A DNA stretch of 6,968 nucleotides from Melioribacteraceae bacterium (lineage in GTDB: Bacteria; Bacteroidota; Ignavibacteria; Ignavibacteriales; Melioribacteraceae): assembly GCA_015486905.1 (NCBI GenBank), contig WFQV01000016.1:1-6968 (forward strand), read 5' to 3'. The position numbers were made by a program, and so were the translations under genes. The notes beneath the pieces are model-generated. The model saw only the letters and a list, made by a program, of their open reading frames with translations. It was not told where the DNA came from and searched no databases. Shown one piece after another: positions 1 to 6,311 of this stretch (position 1 is the first letter of the stretch; every line of letters starts with the position of its first letter).

Positions 1-41
1 CCTCTGGAATAGCCGCGAATGCACGAATTTTATTAAACCAA

Positions 42-59
42 GAACCAGGAACCAGGAAC
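42..59. repeat. Short 7-bp tandem repeat (GAACCAG)
   Basis: Two perfect adjacent copies of GAACCAG are followed by a partial third (GAAC). A related AACCA lies just before. The repeat sits in non-coding DNA at the left edge of the window and looks like simple slippage. No function is visible. Confidence 0.6.
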
Positions 60-143
60 AAATGAAATACGATTGACAAGTAATCGAAAGGGCTCAAACT
101 TCTTACGTCTTACTTCTTGCGTCTGGCGATTAGCGAGTGATAG

Positions 144-247
144 AACGCTGATTTGATAGAACACGGATGACACGGATTGTTGCAGGATTTTCACGGAGGG
201 AATGGGACGCAGATTTTTCATGATGAATTATGATTTCCGCTGATTGG
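144..247. repeat. Degenerate array of A(C/A)GC/ACACGGATT-like units
   Basis: The segment reads as a run of diverged 10-12-bp motifs: ACGCTGATTT, ACACGGATGA, CACGGATTGT, GCAGGATTTT, CACGGAGGGA, ACGCAGATTT, CCGCTGATT. It replaces the middle of the first long-repeat unit. I recognise the style as a common intergenic filler in Bacteroidota/Ignavibacteria-type genomes (recollection, not a search). No credible coding or RNA signal is seen. Confidence 0.45.
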
Positions 248-302
248 AAAATTAAAAATTAGAAAGTCAAAATTAAAAAGTAAAAATTTGCTGTTACCTG
301 AT

Positions 303-330
303 ATCCAACCATCCAATCATCCAATCATCC
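303..330. repeat. 8-bp tandem repeat (ATCCAATC)
   Basis: Three consecutive units (ATCCAACC, ATCCAATC, ATCCAATC) are followed by a partial ATCC. The stretch just upstream (248-290) is A-rich low-complexity sequence. It is a simple-sequence repeat in non-coding DNA. Confidence 0.65.
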
Positions 331-802
331 CTTTTTCCCTTTGAACCTCTAAACTTCTAAACCGCCGAAGGCGAACTAAAACCCTAAACTAAGACTAAAT
401 GAACTATGATTTACAAGTACACGATTGAACTCAAATTTCTTACGTCTTACTTCTCGCGTCTAACGATGGACGAGTAGTAAGTCTTAAGTAGTAAGTAATC
501 AGTTCTCAAAAACAGGAGAATATATCCTGGGTAACCTAAACTTCTAAACTCTAAACCTCTAAACGAAAACCGAATGAATTACTATTGATGAGTAATCGGA
601 CAGGCTAAATCTTCTTACGTCTTGCTTCTCGCGTCTGGCGATTGACAAGTAGTAAGTCTTAAGTAACCTGTTCTCAACAACAGGAGAAAATATCAGATGT
701 AGACTAAACTTCTAAACCCTAAACCCCTAAACGAGAAATGGATGAAATACAATCGACGAATGACGAGCACTGTCGTACAATTCATCACCGAGCAATTGAA
801 TA

Positions 803-834
803 TTTGACTTATTCTTTAAATTTTATTAAGTTTC
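803..834 (+). promoter_or_regulatory. Candidate Bacteroidota-type promoter for the tetR-RND operon
   Basis: TTTG at 803-806 is followed, after exactly 20 bp, by TAAGTTTC at 827-834. This fits the Bacteroidota primary-sigma pattern TTTG-N19-21-TAnnTTTG at every defined base except the last. Read as a classical promoter, TTGACT (804-809) is a good -35, but the nearest -10 candidate (TATTAA, 824-829) is only 14 bp away, so the Bacteroidota reading is better. It lies 34 bp before the first gene of the operon and directly against the palindrome at 831-850. That Ignavibacteria-like organisms use this pattern is an assumption. Confidence 0.5.
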
Positions 835-850
835 GACCAATTAGTCGAAA
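831..850. promoter_or_regulatory. 20-bp palindromic operator, probable TetR-family binding site
   Basis: TTTCGAC-CAATTA-GTCGAAA has two perfect 7-bp arms. The inner AATT is also symmetric, leaving one mismatched pair (838/843) in 20 bp. Size and symmetry suit a TetR-family dimer, many of which autoregulate. The palindrome overlaps the last bases of the candidate -7 element and ends 17 bp before the regulator's ATG, so bound repressor would block initiation. I saw no second copy elsewhere in the window, which suggests a local target. Confidence 0.6.
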
Positions 851-867
851 ATAGAATAGGAAGTCTA

Positions 868-1482
868 ATGGCAAAAGCAGAAAGACAAGCCAGAGAAAAA
901 GAACTCCGAAGAAATTTAATTTTGAAATCCGCTCTTTTCAGCTTTGCAAAATACGGTTATCACAAGTGCAGTATGGATTTGATTGCCGAGGAAGCGGAAT
1001 TGGGTAAATCTACAATTTATTATTACTTCAAAAACAAAGACGAGCTTTTGCTTGAAGTTTTAAAATCGGGATTGGAGGGTTTCTTCAAAAAGTTAACGGA
1101 CAAATGGGCTGAGCTTAATGATCCGAAAGAAAAGATTGAATCCGTTTCACTTGCCGCGGCAGATTTTTTTGCTGAGAACCCCGACTACTTTAAGCTCTAC
1201 TTGTATTTGTCGCTTCACCCAAAAATAAAAAATGTTACTGTGAATTCCTTACGTCCTTTTATTGAGAATAAAAACAAACTTTTTGTTAAACTTTTCAAAG
1301 ATGCCCGAAAGGCAGGCATAATTAAACCGATGCCCCCGAAGAATCTTGTAGAAATATTCGGTACTTTAATAATGGGCGTTGGAATATTCGGGCATTACAA
1401 ACGTAAAGCCGATATCAGAAAAAGAATGACGTTAATAAATGAAATATTTTTTGAAGGTGTAACTCCGGAAAAAGAAGACTGA
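868..1482 (+). CDS. TetR/AcrR-family transcriptional regulator
   Basis: This is a 204-aa protein of normal length for the family. Residues 15-62 form the N-terminal TetR DNA-binding domain: an initial helix with SALFSFAKYGYHKCS, then helix-turn-helix DLIAEEAELGKSTIYYYFKNKDEL, whose STIYYYF core is the family hallmark. Residues from about 70 to 200 are helical and would form the ligand-binding and dimerisation domain; nothing visible identifies the ligand. The first 18 residues are strongly basic. The ATG has an AGGAAG ribosome-binding site (858-863) 4 nt upstream. The gene is first in the operon and stops 7 nt before the ATG of the RND transporter, so it probably represses itself and the three transport genes through the palindrome at 831-850. 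The family call is near certain; autoregulation is inference. Confidence 0.95.
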   Translation: MAKAERQAREKELRRNLILKSALFSFAKYGYHKCSMDLIAEEAELGKSTIYYYFKNKDELLLEVLKSGLEGFFKKLTDKWAELNDPKEKIESVSLAAADFFAENPDYFKLYLYLSLHPKIKNVTVNSLRPFIENKNKLFVKLFKDARKAGIIKPMPPKNLVEIFGTLIMGVGIFGHYKRKADIRKRMTLINEIFFEGVTPEKED

Positions 1483-1484
1483 GG
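1481..1484 (+). promoter_or_regulatory. Ribosome-binding site overlapping the tetR stop codon; decides the RND start
   Basis: GAGG includes the last two bases of the regulator's TGA stop. It is 5 nt from the ATG at 1490 but only 2 nt from an in-frame TTG at 1487, so ATG 1490 is the better start. The overlap suggests translational coupling of transporter to repressor. Confidence 0.55.
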
Positions 1485-1489
1485 TTTTG

Positions 1490-3844
1490 ATGAAAAAATT
1501 TACCGACTGGGTAGTTTCCAACCCTCTGAAAACAATAATTTCCATTTCACTGCTAACAATATTTTTTGCCTACAGCATTAAAGACATTAAGGTTGATCCG
1601 GATATTACATCTTCCCTGCCGAAAAACATTCCCGCAAAATTGCTTTATGACAAGATGAACAAAATATTCCCCAGCAGGGATTTTGTTCTGATTGCCTATG
1701 AAACCGACTCCCTTTTTACGCCTAAATCCATTGCTGACATTTTTAAACTGACAAAATATTTGGAAAAAATCCCCAGCGTCTATTCCGTTATGAGTCCTAC
1801 CAATATTAAAGTAATCAAAGGTTCCGAAGAAGGGCTCGAGGTTAAAGAAATACTTGCAAAACCGCCTACCAACGCCGCCGAAGTTTCGGCTTACAAACAT
1901 ATTTTGTTTCATTCCGATTTCCCGACCGAAAATATTATTTCCAAAGACGGCAGGATGGCGGGAGTAATGGTTTTCCTCAAAAATAATATTAAACCGGAAG
2001 ACGCCTCAAAAGAAATTCTTAATTATGTTAATAATCAAAAATTCAATGGTAAAAATTTTGTCACCGGCAAGCCTGTTTTAACGCTTTACTTAGGCAGGGG
2101 AATGGCGCGCGATATGGGTCTGCTGTTCCCCCTCGTGCTGCTTTTAATTATTGTAATTCTTTGGCTGAGCTTTAAAAATTTCCGCGGAATCTTACTGCCT
2201 TTTTCCGTTGTGATTATTAGCGTTACCTGGACTATCGGCATTATGGCTTTAACCGGCACACCGATTAGCCACTCAACAAATATGTTGCCCATTTTACTTG
2301 CTTCTATTGCAGTTGCCGACGGTATTCATATTTTAAACCGCTATTACGAAGAAGCCCGCTCTTACCCCACTTCGAAAGAATTAATCCGGAACGTAATGTA
2401 CGAGTTGAACGGGCCTGTAATTATTACATCGGTAACAACTGCTTTCGGATTTTTAGCTCTAAACACTTCGCAGATAGGGTCTGTGGGAGATTTGGGAATT
2501 TACACTTCGGTCGGCATAATCAGCGCAATGTTTTTTTCACTTAGTTTCATTCCGGCTTCGCTGGTATTAATGAAAATACCTAAACGCTTTGTAGTAAAGA
2601 AAAAAACGGGAATGCTAACAAAAGCAGTAAATTCCTACGCAAATTTTTTAGTTAACAATTACAAACTCTTAATGGGGCTAATTGTCTTGATAATTATTTT
2701 TTCAATTGCCGGATTCCCTAAAATAGTTTTGGAGAATAACACGATTAAAAATTTCCCCAAGGGGCATCCCGCCAGAGTTGCTTACGAAGAAATAAACAAA
2801 AGATTCGGCGGCACTACTTTCCTCTCGGTAATGTTCGAAGGCGATTCGGCTAATTACATTAAACAATCGGCTGTTTTAGGGAAAATGGATAAACTGGAAA
2901 CGTTCCTGAAATCGCGGGATAACGTAGGTTCGGCTCTTTCATTAGCTGATTATGTTAAAAGAATTAACAAAGTACTTCATGCTGAAAATCCGGCTTACGA
3001 TGTAGTTCCTGCCGATACCGTTGAAGACACCGGAGTTGACTACGTTTTGGAAAACGGGAAATGGGTTGAAAAAGAAATTAAATTTAAAATTTCCGGAGAG
3101 CAGGTAATTTCCCAATATTTGCAACTTTACGAAATGTCCGGCAAGCCGGATGACTTGGCAAACCTCGTTGATTACGATTACCAGAACGCAAGAATAACAG
3201 CGTTTATCAACGATGAGTCAAGTGAAACCCTTACCAGGCTTGATTCCGAAACCCGCAGCTATATTAAAAAATATCTTAAAGACAATAATGTGGAATTGAC
3301 AGGCACATCGGAGCTGTTCTTGGCAATTAACAATCTCGTCGTCGAGGGACAGTTTCTTTCAATAATCGTTTCATTAATATTAGTTTCAATTGTAACTTCG
3401 ATTCTGTTTAAGTCAATAAAATTAGGGCTCTACAGCACCATCCCGCTTTTCTTTGCTATGATTTTTAATTTCGGTTACATGGGTTGGGCAGGTATTGATT
3501 TAAACATAGTTACAATGCTTACTTCTTCTATTGCAATAGGCGTTGGAGTAGATTACGCAGTGCATTACGTTTACCGTCACAGAATTGAATTGAAACACGG
3601 CAATCAAGAAACCGCAGTTAAAAACACTCTGCGAATTGCCGGCGTACCGATAATAATCAACGCGGTTACGGTCGGTTTGGGATTTTTGATTTTAATTTTC
3701 TCAACTTTTACGGGCGTGCGCCACATGGGTTTGCTAATTGCCATCGCAATGTTCACCTCGAGTTTCGGCGCCATTGCAATTTTACCGGTTCTCTTTTTGA
3801 ACATCAATCCTAAAATGTTAAAAACAAACAACGGGAAAAAATAA
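1490..3844 (+). CDS. RND-superfamily transporter, MMPL/HAE3-like (predicted exporter)
   Basis: This 784-aa inner-membrane protein (785 aa if the TTG at 1487 starts it) has the duplicated RND layout. There is one N-terminal membrane helix (about 15-30), a periplasmic domain (about 31-207), five helices (about 210-361), then a second half with a helix at about 392-410, a larger periplasmic domain (about 411-618) and five helices (about 620-770). Twelve membrane segments and a length under 800 fit the HAE3/MMPL group rather than the roughly 1000-aa AcrB-type pumps. The fourth helix carries ASIAVADGIHILNRYYE and the tenth carries AIGVGVDYAVHYVYR. Asp277 and Asp688 are the likely proton-relay residues, with Tyr689 beside the second and Gly278 beside the first. 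Such proteins use proton-motive force to move hydrophobic molecules (mycolate precursors for MmpL3, hopanoids for HpnN). The substrate here is unknown. The next gene starts 1 nt after the stop, and its product family is a frequent partner of these transporters. Confidence 0.93.
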   Translation: MKKFTDWVVSNPLKTIISISLLTIFFAYSIKDIKVDPDITSSLPKNIPAKLLYDKMNKIFPSRDFVLIAYETDSLFTPKSIADIFKLTKYLEKIPSVYSVMSPTNIKVIKGSEEGLEVKEILAKPPTNAAEVSAYKHILFHSDFPTENIISKDGRMAGVMVFLKNNIKPEDASKEILNYVNNQKFNGKNFVTGKPVLTLYLGRGMARDMGLLFPLVLLLIIVILWLSFKNFRGILLPFSVVIISVTWTIGIMALTGTPISHSTNMLPILLASIAVADGIHILNRYYEEARSYPTSKELIRNVMYELNGPVIITSVTTAFGFLALNTSQIGSVGDLGIYTSVGIISAMFFSLSFIPASLVLMKIPKRFVVKKKTGMLTKAVNSYANFLVNNYKLLMGLIVLIIIFSIAGFPKIVLENNTIKNFPKGHPARVAYEEINKRFGGTTFLSVMFEGDSANYIKQSAVLGKMDKLETFLKSRDNVGSALSLADYVKRINKVLHAENPAYDVVPADTVEDTGVDYVLENGKWVEKEIKFKISGEQVISQYLQLYEMSGKPDDLANLVDYDYQNARITAFINDESSETLTRLDSETRSYIKKYLKDNNVELTGTSELFLAINNLVVEGQFLSIIVSLILVSIVTSILFKSIKLGLYSTIPLFFAMIFNFGYMGWAGIDLNIVTMLTSSIAIGVGVDYAVHYVYRHRIELKHGNQETAVKNTLRIAGVPIIINAVTVGLGFLILIFSTFTGVRHMGLLIAIAMFTSSFGAIAILPVLFLNINPKMLKTNNGKK

Positions 3845-3845
3845 A

Positions 3846-4631
3846 ATGAAAAAGGCAGTAATAATAATTTCAATCCTTCTTTTCGTTTCGGTTTTGAACC
3901 AAGCTCAAAAACTGACCGGCTATGAAATAATGAATAAAGCTTTAAATAAAAGCGGCTGGGAAAACATGAGCGCAAGGGTCGAAATGATTTTAACTAACTC
4001 CGCCGGTAAAACCCGGCAAAGAACAATTGAAATGTTCAGCCGTAAAAGGACAGAAGCGGAAAGCGATATGCTAATGCGGTTCGTTTCTCCTGCCGATGTA
4101 AAAGGCACAAGCTTTCTCCTGATTGAAAGGGAAAACGTCGAGGATTTGCGCTACCTTTACCTGCCCGCCCTACGAAGAGTCAAACGCATTGCCTCCAGCG
4201 GTAAGGGAGGAAATTTTATGTCCTCCGATTTTACTTACTACGACATCGGTAAACCGGAATTAAACGACTGGAGTTACAAACTACTTGGCACCGGGAAAGT
4301 TGGCGGTTATGCTTGTTACAAAATTGAGTGCCTGCCGAAAAATGAAAAAATAAAAGACGAAACCGGTTACGGTAAAATTATCCGCTGGATTAGAAAGGAC
4401 ATTTTCGTAACTATTAAATCGGTTTATTACGACCGCGGGCTTGCTAAGTGGAAAATTCTCACGGTGCCGGGCTACAACAAATTTTCCGGGGTCTGGTTTC
4501 AAACCGATATGGTAATGCGGGACATTCAAAACAAGCACACGAGTGAGATAATTTTTAACGACATTCAAATCAACACCGGCATTCCGGCAAAGTTCTTTAC
4601 CAAAAGATTTTTACAACGGGGCGCGAGATGA
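3846..4631 (+). CDS. LolA-like periplasmic 'outer membrane lipoprotein-sorting' protein
   Basis: The 261-aa protein has a Sec signal peptide: MKK, a hydrophobic stretch (4-17) and probable cleavage after NQA (about residue 20). No Cys is positioned as a lipobox, so it should be soluble in the periplasm. Residues 25-250 match what I recognise as the outer-membrane lipoprotein-sorting/LolA-like family (COG2834, Pfam LolA_like). Visible features are RQRTIEMFSRKRTEAESDMLMRFVSPADVKGTSFLLIE (58-93), LRYLYLPALRRVKRI (101-115), then GNFMSSDFTYYDI (122-134), and alternating beta strands to the end. The LolA fold is a half-open beta-barrel that shields acyl chains. It follows the RND gene by 1 nt and overlaps the next gene by 4 nt (ATGA). 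A weak GGGA (3833-3836) serves as ribosome-binding site. It probably accepts or presents the transporter's hydrophobic substrate; this is inference. It is not canonical LolA, being longer and located beside an RND pump. Confidence 0.88.
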   Translation: MKKAVIIISILLFVSVLNQAQKLTGYEIMNKALNKSGWENMSARVEMILTNSAGKTRQRTIEMFSRKRTEAESDMLMRFVSPADVKGTSFLLIERENVEDLRYLYLPALRRVKRIASSGKGGNFMSSDFTYYDIGKPELNDWSYKLLGTGKVGGYACYKIECLPKNEKIKDETGYGKIIRWIRKDIFVTIKSVYYDRGLAKWKILTVPGYNKFSGVWFQTDMVMRDIQNKHTSEIIFNDIQINTGIPAKFFTKRFLQRGAR

Positions 4632-5890
4632 AGAAGGCAATCGGTTTAATTTTTGCTTTTCTGTTTACAATGAATTTCTTGAACATTTCCCACGCACAGG
4701 ATTTTAGCTTAGGCGGCTACACCAAAATTTTTGCACATCCGAATTTGAATTCACCTTACCGATTCGACCGGCTCGGCTCTCGTTTACAACTGAAGGTGCA
4801 GGGTTCTACTTCGGAATCAGTCGATTTCTTCTCCGCAGTGGATTTTAATTGGGACCTTGCAGACTCCTCTTCTCCTCAAAAGATGCGCATTTATCCGGTG
4901 GAAAGTTACATCGACATTTTCACGGATTTGTTGGACGTAAGAATCGGGAATCAATTTATATTTTGGGGTACGACGGATTGGATAAATCCTACGGACAATA
5001 TTAACCCGTGGAATTACGAGAACATCTCAGCCGAGATTGAAGACTATCGCATTCCCGTTACTGCCGCCAAGTTCGATTTCTACCCCTCGGATTTGTTTTC
5101 CCTCGAATTTGTTTGGCTGCCGATTTTTCAGCCGAATAAAATTCCTATCGAACTTCCTCCCGAAATGGGAACGTTTAAAGTTAAGTTAAATAACCCGCAA
5201 ATGCCGGAAAAGAAATTGTCAAATTCCGAGTTCGCCATCCGCCTTGATTCCCAATTGCCGGGTGTTGATTTTTCACTCAGTTATTTCCACGGTTATGACA
5301 AAAATTTCTCTCTCTTTTCAAATATTAATTTCGGGAATGTTCCGAGAATTATTTTTACCCCTAAGTACGGGAAAGTCAATATTTTCGGGGGTGATTTCGT
5401 TACTACTTTCGACAAGTTTGCTCTAAAGGGAGAAGCGGCTTATTTCAAAACCGAGGACAAAGACGGCAAAAACATTTTCATTGAAAACAATCATTTAAAG
5501 TATGTGCTTGGATTGGACTACAATTTTAACGAGAACGCCTCCTTGAATCTGCAATTTATTCAATACATTCGGTTTAATTACAACAAGCCTCTCGAAGAGC
5601 AAGCCCGAGCCAAATACGGAATGCCTGTGTCTGAAACCTCCGACAAAACCGAGGAATCGGTTTCGGCAATGTTAAAATACAATGCCTGGAATTATTTGAG
5701 CTTACAATTGATTTCGGTAATGAATCTAAAAGGAAAAGATTTCTTTCTTCTGCCTATCTTGAATTACAATTTGGCTGATGCCGTGAACCTTTATTGCGGT
5801 GCAACTATCTTTTCCGGCAAAGAAGATTCCCCTTTCGGAAGAAACAAAAAGTACTCCCGTGCCTTCGTTGAACTCAAATACAGTTTTTAA
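4628..5890 (+). CDS. Outer-membrane beta-barrel protein, porin/DUF1302-like
   Basis: The 420-aa protein has a clear signal peptide (KK, hydrophobic 4-20, cleavage after SHA at about residue 23). The mature part is rich in alternating amphipathic strands with aromatic ends, for example GGYTKIFAHP, SRLQLKVQGS, LEFVWLPIF, VDFSLSYFHGYD, YVLGLDYNF, ASLNLQFIQYIRF, and ends FVELKYSF. A C-terminal Phe on a final amphipathic strand is the usual signal for BAM-mediated outer-membrane insertion. A conspicuous motif, IGNQFIFWGTTDWINPTDNI (106-125) followed by NPWNY, resembles the G-q-x-x-WG...P-x-D-x-x-NP pattern I associate with DUF1302-type barrels. The start overlaps the previous stop as ATGA, with a CGGGG (4617-4621) ribosome-binding site. 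As last gene of the unit it likely gives the system its outer-membrane component. It could instead be a non-transport structural barrel. Barrel call about 0.85; DUF1302 kinship about 0.5. Confidence 0.83.
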   Translation: MKKAIGLIFAFLFTMNFLNISHAQDFSLGGYTKIFAHPNLNSPYRFDRLGSRLQLKVQGSTSESVDFFSAVDFNWDLADSSSPQKMRIYPVESYIDIFTDLLDVRIGNQFIFWGTTDWINPTDNINPWNYENISAEIEDYRIPVTAAKFDFYPSDLFSLEFVWLPIFQPNKIPIELPPEMGTFKVKLNNPQMPEKKLSNSEFAIRLDSQLPGVDFSLSYFHGYDKNFSLFSNINFGNVPRIIFTPKYGKVNIFGGDFVTTFDKFALKGEAAYFKTEDKDGKNIFIENNHLKYVLGLDYNFNENASLNLQFIQYIRFNYNKPLEEQARAKYGMPVSETSDKTEESVSAMLKYNAWNYLSLQLISVMNLKGKDFFLLPILNYNLADAVNLYCGATIFSGKEDSPFGRNKKYSRAFVELKYSF

Positions 5891-5930
5891 GGACCAAACT
5901 TCTCCAAATTTACCCAATAAGGATATTGAG

Positions 5931-5959
5931 CCTAAAAAAGGTTTTATTCAATGAACCTT
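5931..5959. terminator. Weak hairpin with A-tract, possible terminator (better on the minus strand)
   Basis: AAGGTT (5938-5943) pairs with AACCTT (5954-5959) across a 10-nt loop, 48 nt after the beta-barrel gene's stop. Read on the minus strand, the stem is followed by a T-run, the geometry of an intrinsic terminator. Read on the plus strand, no T-tract follows. The stem is short and AT-rich. On the minus strand it would sit about 350 nt beyond the lipoprotein gene's stop. Confidence 0.3.
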
Positions 5960-6017
5960 CTTAACTAATCCCCCTCTTAAAATTCTGTTGAAAATTTAAA
6001 ATTAAACTCGCGGCTGC

Positions 6018-6244
6018 TGTCCAAAAAGTCTAAAATTGTCATTTCGACCCCGCCTTGGCGGGGGACTGTCCCGCCATAGGCGGGGAGAAATCTTTAGAAC
6101 CTGCCCTGCCTACCGCCTGCCCTGCCTGCCTGCCGGCAGGCAGGCAGGCAGGGCAGGCAGGCGGCGGGCATGGTTCGCAATGTTTTAAAAGATTTCTCAC
6201 CCCGATAAATCGGGGTTCGAAATGACAGGCTTACTTTTTAGACA
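6018..6244. repeat. 227-bp nested inverted-repeat element (MITE/REP-like)
   Basis: Five arm pairs occur in mirrored order: TGTCCAAAAAGT (6018-6029) with the complement of 6233-6244 (one mismatch); TGTCATTTCGA (6037-6047) with 6217-6227 (perfect); GAGAAATCTTT (6085-6095) with 6188-6198 (perfect); GAACC (6097-6101) with 6172-6176; and a central CCTG/CAGG palindrome. Side hairpins lie between arms: CCCCGCC/GGCGGGG (6048-6063) and CCCGCC/GGCGGG (6070-6084) on the left, ACCCCGA/TCGGGGT (6199-6216) on the right. No clear flanking target duplication and no transposase gene are present. The GTCATTTCGA...GAGAAATCTTT arms resemble a dispersed intergenic repeat I recall from Bacteroidota-type genomes. 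It lies between convergent genes, where it could also stop transcription from both sides. Confidence 0.75.
6101..6170. repeat. CCTG/CAGG tetranucleotide palindromic core
   Basis: The core is centred on GCCGGC, between 6134 and 6135. Positions 6121-6148 are a perfect 28-bp palindrome of CCTG units against CAGG units. Outside that, the right side carries one extra CAGG unit before GGGCAGG pairs with the left GCCCTGCC again. This is what slippage of one tetranucleotide in a hairpin-forming repeat would leave. It is far more GC-rich than the rest of the window. Confidence 0.75.
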
Positions 6245-6261
6245 CTCCCAAATAGGGAGTG
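6243..6261. terminator. GC-rich stem-loop between convergent genes
   Basis: CACTCCC (6243-6249) pairs perfectly with GGGAGTG (6255-6261) around an AAATA loop. It lies 51 nt beyond the stop of the minus-strand lipoprotein gene and abuts the long inverted repeat. No proper T-run follows on either strand (minus: TCTAAAAAG; plus: GGTTGGTATTATTT), so a terminator role is possible but not shown. Confidence 0.3.
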
Positions 6262-6311
6262 GGTTGGTATTATTTAAAAAATGCCCTTAGCAATCAAAAT
6301 CAAAAAATTAT

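Larger units (their letters stand above)
62..766. repeat. Imperfect long tandem repeat, period about 168-175 bp
   Basis: Four related units start at an ATGAA(A/C/T)TA-like motif at 62, 399, 574 and 742. The best-preserved units are 399-573 and 574-741. In order, each carries an ACGATTGA/ATTGATGAGTAATCG-like head; a shared block TCTTACGTCTTRCTTCTYGCG (also at 101-120); GTAGTAAGTCTTAAGTA; a TTCTCAA(A/C)AACAGGAGAA hairpin segment; and a tail of CTAAAC(C/T)(C/T) repeats. The first unit (62-398) keeps the head and tail, but its middle is replaced by other repeat-like DNA. The last (742-766) keeps only the head. The copies differ by many substitutions and small indels, so this is old, decaying repeat DNA rather than a recent duplication. 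No open frame is conserved between copies. It is not CRISPR, because the units lack constant repeats and distinct spacers. Confidence 0.7.

Noticed and set aside
33..221. Minus-strand 62-aa open frame in the left repeat region
   Set aside because: It runs through repeat-like DNA not conserved between copies, with no ribosome-binding site and no protein-like pattern.
345..733. CCCTAAA/CTAAAC runs resembling plant-type telomere repeats
   Set aside because: The runs are short, irregular, internal and embedded in bacterial intergenic repeats next to a bacterial operon. The resemblance is compositional.
62..766. CRISPR array
   Set aside because: The units are about 170 bp long, imperfect along their whole length, and lack constant short repeats alternating with unique spacers.
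753..776. Second operator-like inverted motif (CGAC...GTCG) upstream of the promoter
   Set aside because: Only four bases per arm match, with wide spacing and no resemblance to the full TTTCGAC-N6-GTCGAAA site.
1487..1489. TTG as start codon of the RND gene
   Set aside because: Only 2 nt separate it from GAGG, whereas the adjacent ATG at 1490 has a normal 5-nt spacing.
1553..1912. 119-aa minus-strand open frame opposite the RND gene
   Set aside because: It lies entirely antisense to a well-supported transporter coding region, with no start signals; it is a shadow frame.
3604..3975. 123-aa minus-strand open frame spanning the RND/LolA-like junction
   Set aside because: It is antisense to two strongly supported genes. 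Its apparent hydrophobic stretches mirror the membrane helices on the other strand.
6018..6244. Complete insertion sequence
   Set aside because: No transposase or other coding frame lies between the arms and no target-site duplication is visible. At most it is a non-autonomous element.
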